Of a stretch of DNA of 64,000 bases, positions 22,519 to 36,900 are shown one piece after another; within the stretch, counting starts at the first letter, position 1; every line of letters starts with the position of its first letter. A program made the position numbers and the translations under genes. The DNA comes from Cymbidium sinense. Its lineage: Eukaryota; Streptophyta; Magnoliopsida; Asparagales; Orchidaceae. The notes beneath the pieces are model-generated. The model was given only the letters and a program-made list of their open reading frames with translations, did no database searches and was not told where the DNA came from. The stretch covers positions 17,020,608 through 17,084,607 of the forward strand of contig CM038228.1 of NCBI GenBank assembly GCA_021442155.1. The letters are read 5' to 3'.

Positions 22519-23338
22519 ATTGACCCACTTAGGCTCACTTGACTCAAAGTGACCTAAAGTATCCTTTTGAGCCAAATTTTAATCCTACCCAAATTTGATT
22601 GAACTAAGCCCAACTAAGCCTCACATTGCGAGCAACAATCATCATGAGATGATCAATCACTCAAATTAGGTCAAACCAAGTCAAACCTAAGGGTTGACCA
22701 AGTCAACACTTAGCCAAAATGAAACCTAAACTAGCCAAAATCCACCATAGGCCAAATTAATTAAAACCATTAATCAAAACCAATTCATGATCAAAGTTTG
22801 AACTTGACCAAGTCAACAATTGAGCCTAACCTTGCCCAATTAGCCACTTGACCCAACTTGACCTAACTTGACCTAAAAAGTCAAAATGGGTCAAAACTTG
22901 ATCTAAGTCAAATTGATTGAAACCAATGAGTCATGTTCATTCCAAATCACTTATCAAACTTGACCAAAGCCTCAATTGGCCAACTAGACCCAACCTAGCC
23001 CAATTGATCATGAACCCAACTTGACCTAAAAGGTCAAATTGAGAAAAAATCAAATCGAACCAAAATTGATTGAAGCCAAAACTACATAAACATTTCAAAT
23101 GATCAATGAAACCTAAACCAACCAATGACCTAACCCAAATAGGTCAAATGGGTCAAATTGGGCAACTTGACCCATTTGACCTAAATGAAATCAAATGAAA
23201 CAAAACCAAATATAAACCAAATTGAACCAAACAAATGATGCCAAAATATTTCAAATGGTCATATGAACTTGATCCATCCCTTAGTTTGACCGAATTTGAC
23301 CAATTGATCAACTTGACCCAATTTGACCCATTTTTACC
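22519..23338 (+). promoter_or_regulatory. Cluster of W-box-like hexamers in U3, element A
   Basis: I count 25 TTGACY or RGTCAA hexamers in about 820 bp (chance expectation roughly one, for even base composition). TTGACY is the established W-box core bound by WRKY transcription factors. The cluster ends about 480 bp before the TATA-like box. Equivalent clusters are in B and C, and a weaker one in Z. Much of the stretch is a degenerate repeat of the kind AACTTGACCCAATTTGACC, so the enrichment may come from repeat expansion. Confidence 0.55.
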
Positions 23339-23816
23339 TAAATGGGTTAACATGAGCGAAATCAAATCAAATCAACTCTGAATTCCTTGAAATTTGGACC
23401 AACCTAATTTCAACCTATTCTAATCTGCCTAAAGTGAAATCAAAGCCCAATGACCATTTTACCACTAGGTTAAGGGGTAACCAATGGCCAATTCCACTTA
23501 AATTTGGTCAATTCCTTTTCATGGACCCTTGGCACCCTCTTAGTGGACCAAGTGTCACTAGTGGGTGTGGTGCACATGACCCAGTGGGTTTGGTCCAGCT
23601 AAACCCAACGAAATGGCCAAACTGACCACCCACTTTGAAATTGAGCACATGGGATCACTCCTCCACTCAATTAAGCACATGACAACTCCTCCACTACCTC
23701 CCTCTAGCTAAACCGAACCACATGGGGTTCAAAACTACCTAACCAACTCAACCCCTAGGATCAATTTGATCAAAATGGCAAGGAGAAGCTCGGTCATCCG
23801 ATCCTTCTAGGGGGAG

Positions 23817-23823
23817 ATATACT
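23817..23823 (+). promoter_or_regulatory. Candidate TATA box of LTR A
   Basis: ATATACT in the context GGGGGAGATATACTCCC. The position is conserved in B (minus strand, 42112-42105) and C (TATATAC, 56060-56066), in each case just after a CCGTCCGAT-like motif. Transcription would then start some 30 bp downstream, near the point where the 5' LTR enters the window. Confidence 0.5.
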
Positions 23824-24233
23824 CCCAAATTTCACTTCATTCTCACTCACTCACACTCGATTGAAGCTAAAAACTCAGACTAAGCATCTTTAAGCTTCTC
23901 CAAGTATCCTCAAGCCATTTGGATTTCTCCATTCTCGATTTTCTCAAGCTAAAAATAGGGGAGCTCCATTAGAATTTTTATTTCACTCATTACTCAATTT
24001 CAGCTTAATTTCTCCTTCAAGCGACTTAAGGGGACCCAATCGAGTTGATCCAAAGCTTCATCCAAGTTCTCAAGGCATGGGAGAGGGGATTTTGATCAAG
24101 GCTGCAAGCAATTGAAGCCCACCTTGGTCCATAGGAAGATCCACTTCATCCCAAGGCTTGAAGCCTTCAACAGGGCTTCATTTCCACTAGACGAAGCTAC
24201 CTCGACGGTTAGGAGCACCATTGAAAGCCTCTG

Positions 24234-24245
24234 ACGAGGTATGAC
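24234..24245 (+). promoter_or_regulatory. Candidate splice donor in LTR leader (3' LTR copy)
   Basis: GACGAG|GTATGAC with GT at 24239-24240, about 420 bp after the TATA-like box; the counterpart of position 397. Confidence 0.35.
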
Positions 24246-27200
24246 TTCAAACCAAATCTAGAATAGGAAGTGTTTGGTCCTTTGTGAAAGAAACTTTCAC
24301 CCCATTACAAATTGACCATTGGATGTCTTGCCTCTTGCATGATCTTTGTGTGGGTTGAGTTTAAGTTCAATCCGAGCTCAATCGAGCTCAGATCTTGTCC
24401 TACGGAGTGGACCGATGCCCTCTCCCTCAGGTGAGTTCAGTGATGGATCATGGACCATCCATCTGCGTGTTTTGGATGGACAGTCCTGATTATCCATGCT
24501 AAATCTGTGTTTAATCCCTTTAGAAACTGCGGGCTCGATCTCAACCGTTCGATCTTTGATCAGACGATTCAGAGAGAAAGCGTGTAGCACCACCGGTTGA
24601 CTGTGTAGCCGATGGGATAACTTAAGTGATGAATATCACTCCACGTGGAAAGCACACGGCGTGTTAGCAGTCCATGTGGCACCGATGAGATTAGTCATAT
24701 ATTTAGGGATTTAATTACCTAATAAACATAGAAACTTCAAAATAACATAACTAAATGTAGAAAAAGTAGAAAAACACAAAATAAATTGCATTGTGAAGAT
24801 AATTCAAAGGGAAATAATCTAAAATTATGTTTGATGAATTTTAAATAATGAATTTTATGCAATTTGGGCTTTATTTGGAATGTAATTATGTTAATTACCC
24901 TAATTATTCCACTGATTAATTCCAAACTTCCAAAGGTTGATTAATGGGATGACCTTTACCTCTCATGATTTTCTTGGAATTTATTAATAGTTTAATTAGG
25001 GTAATTACTTGATCTACTCCTAATCACTCCCTTAATCAATTAAGTGATTAATTAACCTATTAAACAGTGATGAATTAATTAATTAAGTTTGTTAATTGCC
25101 TTAGAATAGTGAATGGACTTAGGGAATGAGATTAGGAGTCCTCGTCCAAATCTTTTCGCTTAAGTTTATTTCATTTGGATAAAAATATAATTAAGGTGCA
25201 AATTAATTTAATAGTTTAATCACTTAATTAAATGGCTTAATTAATCAAAATTTTAAAAGCAAATCAATATGAATTTAATCAATCTTTTCTTAGGCAAATA
25301 CTTAGGTGTTCAATAACCTAAGTAGCTTAAGGAAATTATAGCTAACCCATATGTGTGGGAAGGGTTATGAAAGTACTTAAATTAAACCCTTTAGCTTAAT
25401 TAATAATTAATTGTGAGCCAAATGCATTAGGCCCCTTTCTTTCTTAGGTGCATTGCTGATTTAAATTCCTTATGATTTTATGTCATACATTGGCTCATAA
25501 TTACTTGGTTAAATATGTTAAAGTGGTGTAGGTAAGGGGTAATTAATGGACTTAATGTACACCTTAACCTAAACAAATATAAAATCAATCTAATGGTTCT
25601 AAAAACAAACTAAAACTACATACACATGTGGTAAATGGGTTAGGACCAGCAAACCTTTACACATTTCCTAAAATCAAATCAAACTCAAACAAAAAAATCT
25701 CTTTAAAATAAATTTTATTTACTTAAAATAATCCTTTTCATAAGATTGTCTTTAGGAATTAATTAGGGTGAATGAATTTACATGCTTTCATCAATTTATT
25801 TCTTTCCTAGCATGCTAAATGTGTATGCCATATGAAAATCATGCATTCACTCCTTTTAAAAAATCAAATTAAATATTTACTTAATGTCAAATTGCATGTT
25901 TTGGCTAAAGTAAGAATATGAATGGCTATTATCACTACTAAATACAAAACTATTTTTAAAACTTATAAATCAAACATTACAAATGAAGGGTTTGCTATTT
26001 ACAATTGCTGATGAGCTTGCATTTGTGTAGTATAAAATATGTTATGTGGTTCTCCCTCTCTTTCTTAACATAGAATGGTATAAGATTTGCAAAGTGTATA
26101 GTCCATTTGAAAAGGACATAACAGTTGCTTAAATCCATTCCTATACACTCCTATGCCATGGCTTAAGAAGGAATTCAACATCACACATATAAGCTAAACA
26201 ATCAAACAAAAAATCAAACACATAAAATTTTTTGCATGATTCACTTTCTATGCATTTCTTTTTGTACTTGCACATGTAATTAAGAAAAGTGGTATTAGTC
26301 TGGACAACCCCGGGGTTGCGAGGCTTTAAGTAGCCCTAAGTAGGTCTTATACTTTAAACCCCTGGTGCTAACAATGGTGCCGTACTCACTTATGTCTTTT
26401 ATACTTGTAAATGTGAATATGAAAAATGGATAAAAGAATCACTCTCTTCTACTTAATAAAATCATGCATCATAAAGCATCCAAATTTCCATAAGCGAACA
26501 CTCTTAGCATTCATCATTAAGGTGTGCTAAATATTTCCATTTGCATGTATTGATATGCTTAGGGTCCATCCATATGCATGTTACACATGTTGGGAAAGAA
26601 ATAAAGTATTGTGTATTTTATGATAGTATTTCACTTTACTTAATCTTAAAATGTCTTTTTTTATTTAGTTTATTTAGAGAAATTCTAAACTTATGATTAA
26701 TTAAAACACATAATAAATCATTCACTAAACAAAAATCAAATATGAATCAACATTAAAAATTACTTAAGGTGAGGAGGAAAGAGAAGTTTTCTTCTCTTTT
26801 CCTCTCTTTACAACACTTAGTAATTAATTGTAGGTTCATTTAAACCAAATCAAAAATATAAAATAAAAAAATCAACTAAATCAACTAAATTGCTTAAATG
26901 AAACCACCCTCTAAGTTGAACATTTTCACACTTAGAAAACTTCAACCTTAAAGCCTAGCTAAGCATACCACACAAGAATTAATTGGCACACACATTAGAC
27001 TAAGTCATCACTTCTAGCTTTAGGTTAGGGCAGTGCATGGTTTGATGTTTACTTTTATCTTGTAATGTAATGTTTTAGTTTGGATGTTAGGGTATATGTG
27101 CATAGACTGAATGGTAGGGCGATCTTAGTCTAACCATTATCTTTTGCATGGGATTATGCTTAAGGGGTGCTATAATAAAAAATATTTATAAATGCTTTTG

Positions 27201-28841
27201 CTATGCATGTTGCTTATACTCCTAAGCATAATCCAAAATATGCCAGGTGGACTTGGTTACCTATGTGTGGGGTGCTAAGTCCAATTTATATATATACATG
27301 CTTGGGATTGTATGGTTTGTTTAGCTAATTTCTATTTTGTGGGTTTTAGTTAGATTTCCTTTTTCCCATTTTCATATAATTTTATAATTAGGATTTTGGA
27401 ATGATTGTTATGGGGGATTAAGTTGAACATTGGTTATAAGACTATCTCTTATGTACCATGTGAAGCCTTTGGAGCAACCACATTCCAACCAACCAAAAGA
27501 AGAAAGAAAAAACAAGAGAGAATAATAGAAGAAAGAAGAAAGAAGAAATGAAGATTGAAGACCCCCATAACAATTAATTCCTTCTTGATTGTAATTTATT
27601 TATTTGTAATTCATGTTGTATAAGGGTAAAGCTCGGCTACCCAATTTATTTTTAGGTTTGTGCAGTGGAGCTCGACCACAAATGGCCTTTTATTCTTTTA
27701 CGCTAGCTTTATAAATTTATTAATTTTTGTTTAGCTTGTGCATTAAGATGACATCTTTTCCTAGTTTCTTCTTTGCTTTGATGTATGGCCTGGATGAAGA
27801 TTAAGCTCTTAGAAAAATAAATTTTCTATCTAACTAATCAATTCAAACTAAATATATATAACTCATAACCTCACCTAAAGCCTAGGTTATAAATAAGATA
27901 AAATAATTAGCAACCCCTTAGCTCGATGTTGTATTACTTTTCTCGCATCATGCATAAAAAGCATATTGTTTCACTCTTGATTTGGAGGGCTTCCACCTTT
28001 GCCAAAGAACTTGGCTTATCCTTTGAGAGCCATAGTGAAAACACACCTCATTGTCTCACTAATTTTGGCCCATAATCAAATTTCTCATGCATTAGGCATA
28101 TGAATCTTAAAGCTTGTTTCAAATTGATAGTCCAAAATAAAAATAAAATATAATAAAAATTTATATTAGATTTAAGTCATTAATCATGCCCTACATGATC
28201 TAGTCTCTTAAGAGTGTGTTTAAGGACTTAGTCTCTTTCTAAATAAATAATAGTTTATCTATCTTGCAAAAGCATATGACTTGCCTACATGTATTTAAAA
28301 TTATAGGAGGAGTTAGTTGGCGGCCACCCCCAGGTGGTTGTAAGTCTAACAGTCGAGTGATTTATCCTCTTTTATGGAGGTAAGCCAAATGCCCATTTTT
28401 GGCTTAGATTTAGGTCATGCTTTTATCCCTCGTCAAAGCTCCCTAGATTTAGATTCAAAGGTTACTACTTCCATTTGTGGGCTACGACCATAAATCCTCA
28501 CCTCTTAGGCATTTCCATGACCTTGTATCATGGAATTATAAGCCTTAAATTTCTAATAAAAATTCAACTCAAATAAATAAATCAATTCAATTTCAAAAAT
28601 GTGAAGCCCTATCATAGGATAGTTTGGGATGCTTACTAGGCTACCTAGTATCCTAAGCATCCCTTACTTATCTTCATTTATCTTCGACATGAATTTCCTC
28701 CTCTTGATCGATCCCACTTGATTTCCTAAAAATGAACCAATCAATTGATAGTCCTACAATTCAAAATCTTTGGAGATAATGATCATTTACCTTAATCAAG
28801 AGTATTCCTAAGGAATCCTATTCCTTAAGATGTAATTAACT

Positions 28842-31680
28842 GTTTAAGTGTACAATTTAAAAATTGAATATTTTATAATTTGACAGTCATCCTAAAATTT
28901 AACAATTAGTATTTAAAATGCTATCTTATTTTAATTAAGTGTACTATTTTAAAGAGTTGATTCTATGGCATAAATGTCTATTTGATCATAATATATATTT
29001 TTCTATTATTTTCTTTCAACTCTTAATCAAGAATGATATGAAAAATTTTCTTCCTACTTAGAACTTTGAATCAAAAAGAAAAATAATCTATATCATTTCA
29101 TTTTTTATTTTTTTATGTCAACTCAATTTTTTTTCATTTTTTTTCTCAACCTTTTTATTTTTATGAGAACATGGATGTAGAATGAATCATTCTTGAATAA
29201 TACAAAGTTTATGTTGATTTAAGTTCCCTTTTAATAAGCTTTGGTTGAGCTCATTTCCCATTCATATATTTAGAACAGTGGGTCTCATTCCCCTACTCTA
29301 GATTAATGCTTTGTGCCACTTCTTCTTATTCATAGGGTCATGTACTCTTATTCATTTTTATTTCTTGCATTTATGTATGTATGTATGTTTGCTTGTAATT
29401 TTTATTATATATTTCAATCATATGGTGTTAAATCAAGTTATAATCCTTGAAGTTTTCAATGCCAGAATGGTATTGGAGGTGTAAATATATTAACTACGTG
29501 ACACATTTTATAAATAAGATATCTCACAAGAAAGAGATAAAAGGTGAAATCTATACTAGATTATATCTCTTATCTAAACTTATGAAAGAAATTTATTTAT
29601 AGGAATTTCATTAAGTTAAGGGAGGCAAAAGATTGTGAGTTGCTCATAGTTCTAAGGAGACATATCTACCTTGATTACCTATAATTACGGGCATCTCTAT
29701 AAGATGCCCTCGATTAAAGAAACATATGAAGATTCATTTCTGATTTATTTTTTCATTTTTGAATTTTGAAAGGGAAGGGTTGTAGTTTAGTATGAATTAC
29801 CATAGTAAGATGATCCATATATCAAATTTCAGTCCTCAAGGTAGAGAGTAAATCAGTGTGACCAAGAAAGATGATGCTTTGATATATGAAGTGTTTGTAT
29901 GATAATTATTGATAAACTACCAAAGACTCTTATAGATCTTATAGATCCACCATTCTAAGCCATCAATAACGTAGACATTTAGCTTGGGAAGGTAGTCAAC
30001 CCAAATCAACCCAACCGAGAGGTGCTCTATCAACAATGACAAGTTGTGTCATCTAGAGTTAAACTCATGACCTGAGTTAAAGATAGAAAAGTAAAGAATC
30101 CCAAATGGAGGTCCTTAAGAGAAGAGGCTAGGAAAGTGTAGGAGTTACAATGTTCCCATATGTTAAGATCTACATATAAGAAGAAAAGATGAGTGAAAAT
30201 CTAATCATATGATAAGATTGTCGAAACCAATTTACGAAAAATTTATGAACCTATCTGGGCCAGGTTGTCATTATCTAGAGTGCTAAGACTCATCTAATCA
30301 CCACGAAAAATCATGTCTACCAAAAGCTTTATCTTAAAGGGGTTATGCATGATATATAAATTTTCTTTTCTTAAGTGGCTTCTAATGCATTCTTAAGTTA
30401 AGATAATGTTATGATGACTACCAACAACTAATGTTGGATAGACTAAATTAAATGTCTCTTCCAAGTGATATACAAAAGGCCATGGGGTTTAAATTCAAGA
30501 AAGGTTGGTGAAAAAGGACCTTAATTTTAATTTTAAAAACTTATCCTAAACATTTTAAGATGACTTAAAATTTATTATATTTAGTAGGAAATATAAATTT
30601 TTATCCTAGGAGCTTATCATAGCATACAAATTCCAGACAAGCACGTTACAATAATGAAAAGAGAAATATTAGATCAAAGTAAACAAAGCAATCAAACAAT
30701 CATTGTGTTGTGATGGCTATAAAAGAATAAGGGTAAATATACCAATAAGATTAGGCAACCCACTTATACATAACTAATTAAATGAAAAATATATAATGGT
30801 ACCATAGTTCTACCCATTAATACAAATTCAAATAAATTTAGAGAAATAAAATATAAATTAAATTTTTCTCTTGTTCTATTCCTTCTCTTAGGTCAATGTA
30901 TACTAGTACATGCCCCCAAGACTTTTAAATGCTCTAGTATTATTTTTAATTTAGTTTTTATATATAAAAAAATATTATATTATGCCCAATCTAAAATTTT
31001 AGAATTTAATTATTAAGATTATTAAAGGAATAAAATATTATATATATTATTAATATATCATTATCTTAATAAACTTATTTATTTATTATTTTTATTTATT
31101 ATGTATGTTTCTTTTTCTATTCATAATAGGAAATTAAAAATATTTTAAATTTATCTAAATGGTTTTACATTAGTAAGTTTAATGATTATTGATAATCAAT
31201 TAAAATTTATATTATAGACATACAACTGATGAATACTTTTTATTCTTAGAAGGTACTAGAAAGCTTGCTAAGAAAATAGTCAAAAAAAAAAAGTCATTTT
31301 AAATTCTTTTATTTTCACATTATGACAACTAAAATTAATTCTACAAGTTGTTATAGCAAATGTTGAAAGAGTAGTTTTATTTTTACAATGAATAATGTAA
31401 GAAATTGACTACAAAACAAAATTATAAATCAAGAGATCAATGATATTTTAATCACTTATATCAAGAAAGATATATTGAATGGTATTGAAAATGAAGTAAT
31501 TATTCATCAATCTTAAAATAATAACATCAAATATTATAACTTTTAAGTTTTATTCATATATGTTTTATAGTTTTTATAAATATATTTTAAATAAAAGAGA
31601 TCAGGATATTTTAAATGCTTAGATTGTGCCCTCCTAAAAAAAATATTTTTAGCTCCACCATTAGGGATGATTTCTCTAGT
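28842..31680. other. AT-rich DNA without recognisable content
   Basis: The stretch begins where the 3' LTR of A stops and ends where the diverged LTR Z becomes recognisable. It has poly-T runs (29099-29160), a short (TATG)n tract near 29375 and a small hairpin GGGCATC/GATGCCC (29689-29710). No open frame of note, terminal repeat or known domain is visible in either strand. It could be host intergenic DNA or an unrecognised decayed element. Confidence 0.45.
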
Positions 31681-33329
31681 TACTGGGTTGTAGAACTTAA
31701 TTTATATTTAGTTTTACATCTAGAAAAGTCAAAAGTGTTAAAAATGTAGAGAACACCACATAAATCTTTGGGGTGTTTATTCAAAGAATCAAGTACGACA
31801 TTAAAAAATAATATAATAACATAAAAAGTAGAAATGTCACCCTATGTTAGACTCAATCACTTAATAAAGGCTCCTATGACTAATCGGTCTTTGTGTAACA
31901 ATGATCTTTCCCTTATCTTAGATGAATGAAGTATAATAAATTTCTTTTTAAAATTGGGTTATACATTTCCTATAGGGATAATCCCTCATAGTTAATTCGA
32001 TATTAGGAGATATGATCTCTTAAGAAAACTCTTGATTAAAGTAGTCGGTCAACATCCTTATGGAGTTTAAAGATTATGATCAAAGGATTGCTTAGTATGG
32101 AAAATCAAATGGGAAAGGTCAAATAAGAACAATTTTTTTCAGAATCTAATGGAAATTTGTAGGAAGTGCTTTGATATTAAAACCTAAATCCTAGATACTA
32201 GAATTTTTAATGAGCATTTCAATTAATCCTATTATTATATTTTACAGTTTTGAAACTGAGATTCATATTAAATTTGATTTGGCATTTGGTTATAATGTTA
32301 GACCTCATATATCAACAACACAAAATTTTGAAAATACCTAAGAAATAAGACTAATGCCCATAGTAGAGAAGAAATAAGGAACCTCAAAACCTAAGACTAA
32401 AGTTCTTCAGCATAAGTTGGAATCCTAGCCTAATATGTTGAGGAAAAATGAGATGTGTTGGTTTATTTTCATTAAGGGGATGAACCTATCAAGACTTTTT
32501 TGAACTTATAACCTACTTGGATGGGCAACCAGCTGACACCACCTATGCTTTAAAATCACATGGGCAAGTCTTATATAAATGCTAGATAGTTTGATTATTA
32601 TTTATTAGGAAAGAATCTAAGAGCCTAAACCTACTCTTTACAATTCTATGATCATGATTGCATGAGAAATGTATCTAACTAATATAATAAAATTTTATCT
32701 TTTTATGAATTTTAGGCTCACAAATTTGACTTAGGCTTAGGTAGATTATACTACTTGCATGCATGTTGAAATTAAGTTATAGGATAAATTAGTGAGATGA
32801 GATGTTCATTACTCAAGGATGGGTACTCTAAGATTACAAGGCCTCACTGGTCAATTCCTTATTGCAACTACTTATTCTAAATTTTATGGCTCTAATTCTA
32901 ATTCTAATATAAATTTTATTTTATAAATAAAATCTTAACTATGCCTACAATACAAAGGTTAGTAAAATATAAATACACACCAAAGCAATTATATTGCATA
33001 CAATGGGACATGACACCAGCGGGTGTCCAAGCCCTTAAATTTTAATTAAATATAAAGTTTGAATCAAACTTAAATGACATTATAAGTAAATGAAAACATT
33101 TTAGAATTAGAGGCATAAGATAAGATATTCCCCCATAACATTTATCTAATTATTCTTTATCATCTTAATATTTTCTTTTCAAATATTTTACCATTTTGTA
33201 ATTTAATAAAATACTTCAATTTTTTTCAAAAATCATTTAAGTGAATGGTTTATTATTTAGTGTATAAGATGTTTCACTCATGCATACATATGTGCATAAG
33301 TACATTTTTTATGTAAATTAAAGATTTAG

Positions 33330-33331
<2 letters not shown>

Positions 33332-33382
<51 letters not shown>

Positions 33383-33385
33383 TAT
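33332..33385. repeat. (AT)n microsatellite
   Basis: About 54 bp of almost pure AT dinucleotides inside Z, interrupted by one AATA step. Confidence 0.95.
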
Positions 33386-33839
33386 GGTGTTGTATGTATT
33401 TTTATATAAAAAAGAATTAATCATTTGCATATATGCATATGCACACATATGCATTTAACATTTGCAATTAAGTGCCATTTTTAAACAAGTGATGTGGGTT
33501 CATAATCTTCTTTGGACTAGTATCCCTATGATCTTGGGTGTCGAGACTACATACTTACTAGTCATGTGCATGCGTATATATGCATGTATGCAATGAATAA
33601 TGAATATGATAACTTTGAAATTTTAATAATAATAAATTTAAATCTAATTTAATTTACATATGTATTTCTCTTTGCATTTCAATATGTTCATGTCATTATT
33701 TTACTAGATATTTGAAGTCAAAATTTTCTTCGAACTAGTAGTCTTGTGATCTTGAGTTTTCAGACCTAATATATCTTAGGGATTCATTGATTGTACATAT
33801 GATTATTATATTTTAATTATCTTCATTTATCAATTTAAA

Positions 33840-33952
<113 letters not shown>

Positions 33953-36900
33953 GTGATAATCATAGTAAGAAAATTAAAATGGTATATGCTTAACATTTGA
34001 AATATAAACATAAATGCATATGAAAATTCGATCAAACATACATATGTAAATTATCAAGAGAAGTAGGTAAGTGTCATAAGGTTATCTTCTTCAACCCATA
34101 ATTCCAAGGCTAATCACATAATCATACCACCACTTAAACTTAATTAAAATTTACTTAAGACATTTTCTTAATTAGAGTGAATTTAGACTATTTGAGGAGA
34201 TTAGACACTCTAAATTATGCCACAATCTCTCTTTATTTATAAAGTGATTTAAAAGCTAAAAAATGATATTTATGATTTAATTAAAGCTTAATAAAAATTT
34301 AATGCAAATAAACCCAAAGAGACTAAAAAATTTATAAGGCCAATAATTATGGAAAATTACAAAATATACATGAACATAAATAAAATACATCCTAAAAATT
34401 CTACAGCATTTAGGGTTACATTTTATAATTAATTAAATAAATGAGAAAAACTTTGAATCATCAATTACACAAAAATATCCCAAACCAATTGGGGCTTTTG
34501 ATTTCATTAAAAACTTTTCTATTAGGAGCACAAAGAGGGATTAATCAGAATTTTTGAATACCTACATATTTAGTTATGAATTTCTAAGTCTCATGCCCTT
34601 CAATGGGTAATTAATGAGTAATTAACCCAATTAGTGTGAATTTTGAGACTTGATTAAGATCAGATGCCTTAATCATTTTTTAGTTGCTATGATGTTAGGC
34701 AAGAGTGCTTGAATATCTAAACACCTTTTCCAACAATTCTACAATTTCCATGTTTAATAATTAGGTTAATTAAGTCATTAAGCATCCAAAATTACATCTC
34801 TTAATCAACTTACTCAAATGATATGAAATAACTATGGAAGGCAAAGAATATCACAAGAAATATTTTCTGAAAATTTTAAGTCAATTTGGGTGAGTAAATT
34901 AGTATTAATTTTAAAAATACCTATTTCAAGTAAACCCTAAATATTCTCTATTTACTAGGCAACAATTAAGGCTTTTATTTTTCTTTGAATTTTCTCAGTT
35001 TACTAATACTAGAGTATATATTTGCATTATTTGAATTTTTATATAATTAGTTATATTTTTAAAAGTTTTATTAATTAATCCCAACTAAAATATATTAAAA
35101 TGAATTGCATAGCCAACAACTGATTAAAATGAATTGCATAGCAACAACTAACTCAGCCACAATTTTCATGCAGTGCCATGGGATTAGTTATTAAAACCAT
35201 ACCGCATGGCAATCGATGAAGTGATGGTGGACACTATTTCATTTCGAGCAATTTCATTAAAGATTGAATGGCTCTGATTAAACTTATGTTTAACAAGATT
35301 AAATTAGATGATTTTTAGCACAATTTATCATGATTGCATGCTATAACACATGGGATGGATGACTTATGATTCAACTTCAACCATCAGTGATGGATGAACA
35401 CCATTCATCTTTTGTCATTTTATTTGAGCCAATTAAGACTAAATTCAATGGGGGAAAAGATTACAAATCATTTAAGGGGATGAGGGCTAAGGATTCTTAT
35501 GGCTTGATTCACATCAAACACCAAAATTCTTCACAAAAGACCAATACCTAAGGGCCATTCTATGGTTTAAAAGCAATAGCTCATCGAAGTCAATATCCAA
35601 TGGAATGAATGATTAACGTAGCTTCATCTTGAAGACATGAAGTCTTATTGAGAAGATGGCAGCTTACCTCTTCCCCTGTTGCTTCTAAGACCAAGCTCTA
35701 TCACACTTCACTGAGTTTGATCGAACTCTATGCCCTGATTCTTGAATTGGGTGATTTTTGATTCACTCTAACTTGTGGGGATGTAAGAAAGGTGTGGGAT
35801 GAGTTAATTGAAGTTTGGTGATGATTTTGTGTGGGGCGGTGTTTAAAGCATCCAAGTTGAGGAAGAGCTTATTCTTGCTAGATGAGATGAAGGGAAAGCT
35901 TATCATTCTCAAGGAATCTCTCTAGGATTATTGTGAAGTTTTGTGTGTAAAATTGGGGTTTGGGTATATGGCTATCCCCATGTGAACCACCATTTATGGT
36001 TGGTTTAGGCATGGGCAGCTAGCTAGTCAAGTAGTGATTGAAGCTAGAAATGGGCTTGGACTGATGAGTTGGACCTCTTTTAGTGGCTAGCCAAATATGG
36101 GGCAGTGGGATAAAAGCCATGGAGTGAACCAAGTTTTTCACTTTATGGCTATAGATTATCTTAGTAAAAGGGTTGGGCAATCTAGCTTTGGCTTAGGTTG
36201 TGTTAGCTAGATTTACTGGGCTTTGTTATCTAGGGATTTTATTTTATTTAGAACCCTTAGTCTACTTGGCTTACACTAAAGTAGGTTCACCAAGGGTTTG
36301 ATCTACTTTGGTAGGTTAAAGGAGATCTAAGGATGAGTCATGCCAAGTTTGATTTAGTTTAGGCTTAAATTTGTTGGGTTTACTTTAATTTGGCTCATTT
36401 TAGATCAAATCGAGTTAGGTTGACTAATTGACCAAATTAGGCCTAAGGAGATATTAGATCATGTCCAAATATCAATTTGAAATATGTTGGGATGATTTTA
36501 TTTATTCAATTTGGGCTAGATTGGGTTTTAACTCATTTGAGTTCATTTAGGCTATTTGGATTAATTTGGGTCAATTGAGAAAATTGGCTTTAAATGAATG
36601 TTAGATCATGATCAATAATTAATTTGGGATTAATTACAGGATTTGGTTTGGTTCAATTTGACTTGAATTAAGTTTGGCTCAATTTGATTAATGTAGGTCA
36701 AATTTGGCTAAATTTGATTAATTGGTCAAATTGACTAAATTGGATTTAATTGATCATTGAGTTATGTTCAATAATTAATTTGGAATGGCTTTGGACATTG
36801 GTTTGGTTTCATTTGGGTGGATTTAATTTTGGGTCATTATTGCTACTTAGGCCCTTTGGGCTAAGTAACCAAATTGACCAAATTAGAGTGTTGTGGTGAA

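Larger units (their letters stand above)
21627..28841 (+). mobile_element. 3' LTR of element A (3' end missing)
   Basis: Starts TGTTGACCTCATT, the same start as in B (minus strand, 44535) and C (53461). From 23843 it aligns with 1-4963 of the 5' LTR. Homology stops sharply after 28841 (TAATTAACT), where the 5' LTR continues for 354 bp more to its end. From the two copies the full LTR is about 7.5 kb. Internal order: one copy of the U3 hairpin repeat (about 22040-22170), W-box-like cluster (22519-23338), TATA-like box (23817), leader, splice-donor-like site (24239), then AT-rich DNA. Differences from the 5' LTR are many small substitutions and indels, so the insertion is not recent. Confidence 0.88.

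Noticed and set aside
28842..31680. Possible host gene between A and Z
   Set aside because: No open frame of useful length, no splice-site and codon pattern, and strongly AT-rich throughout.
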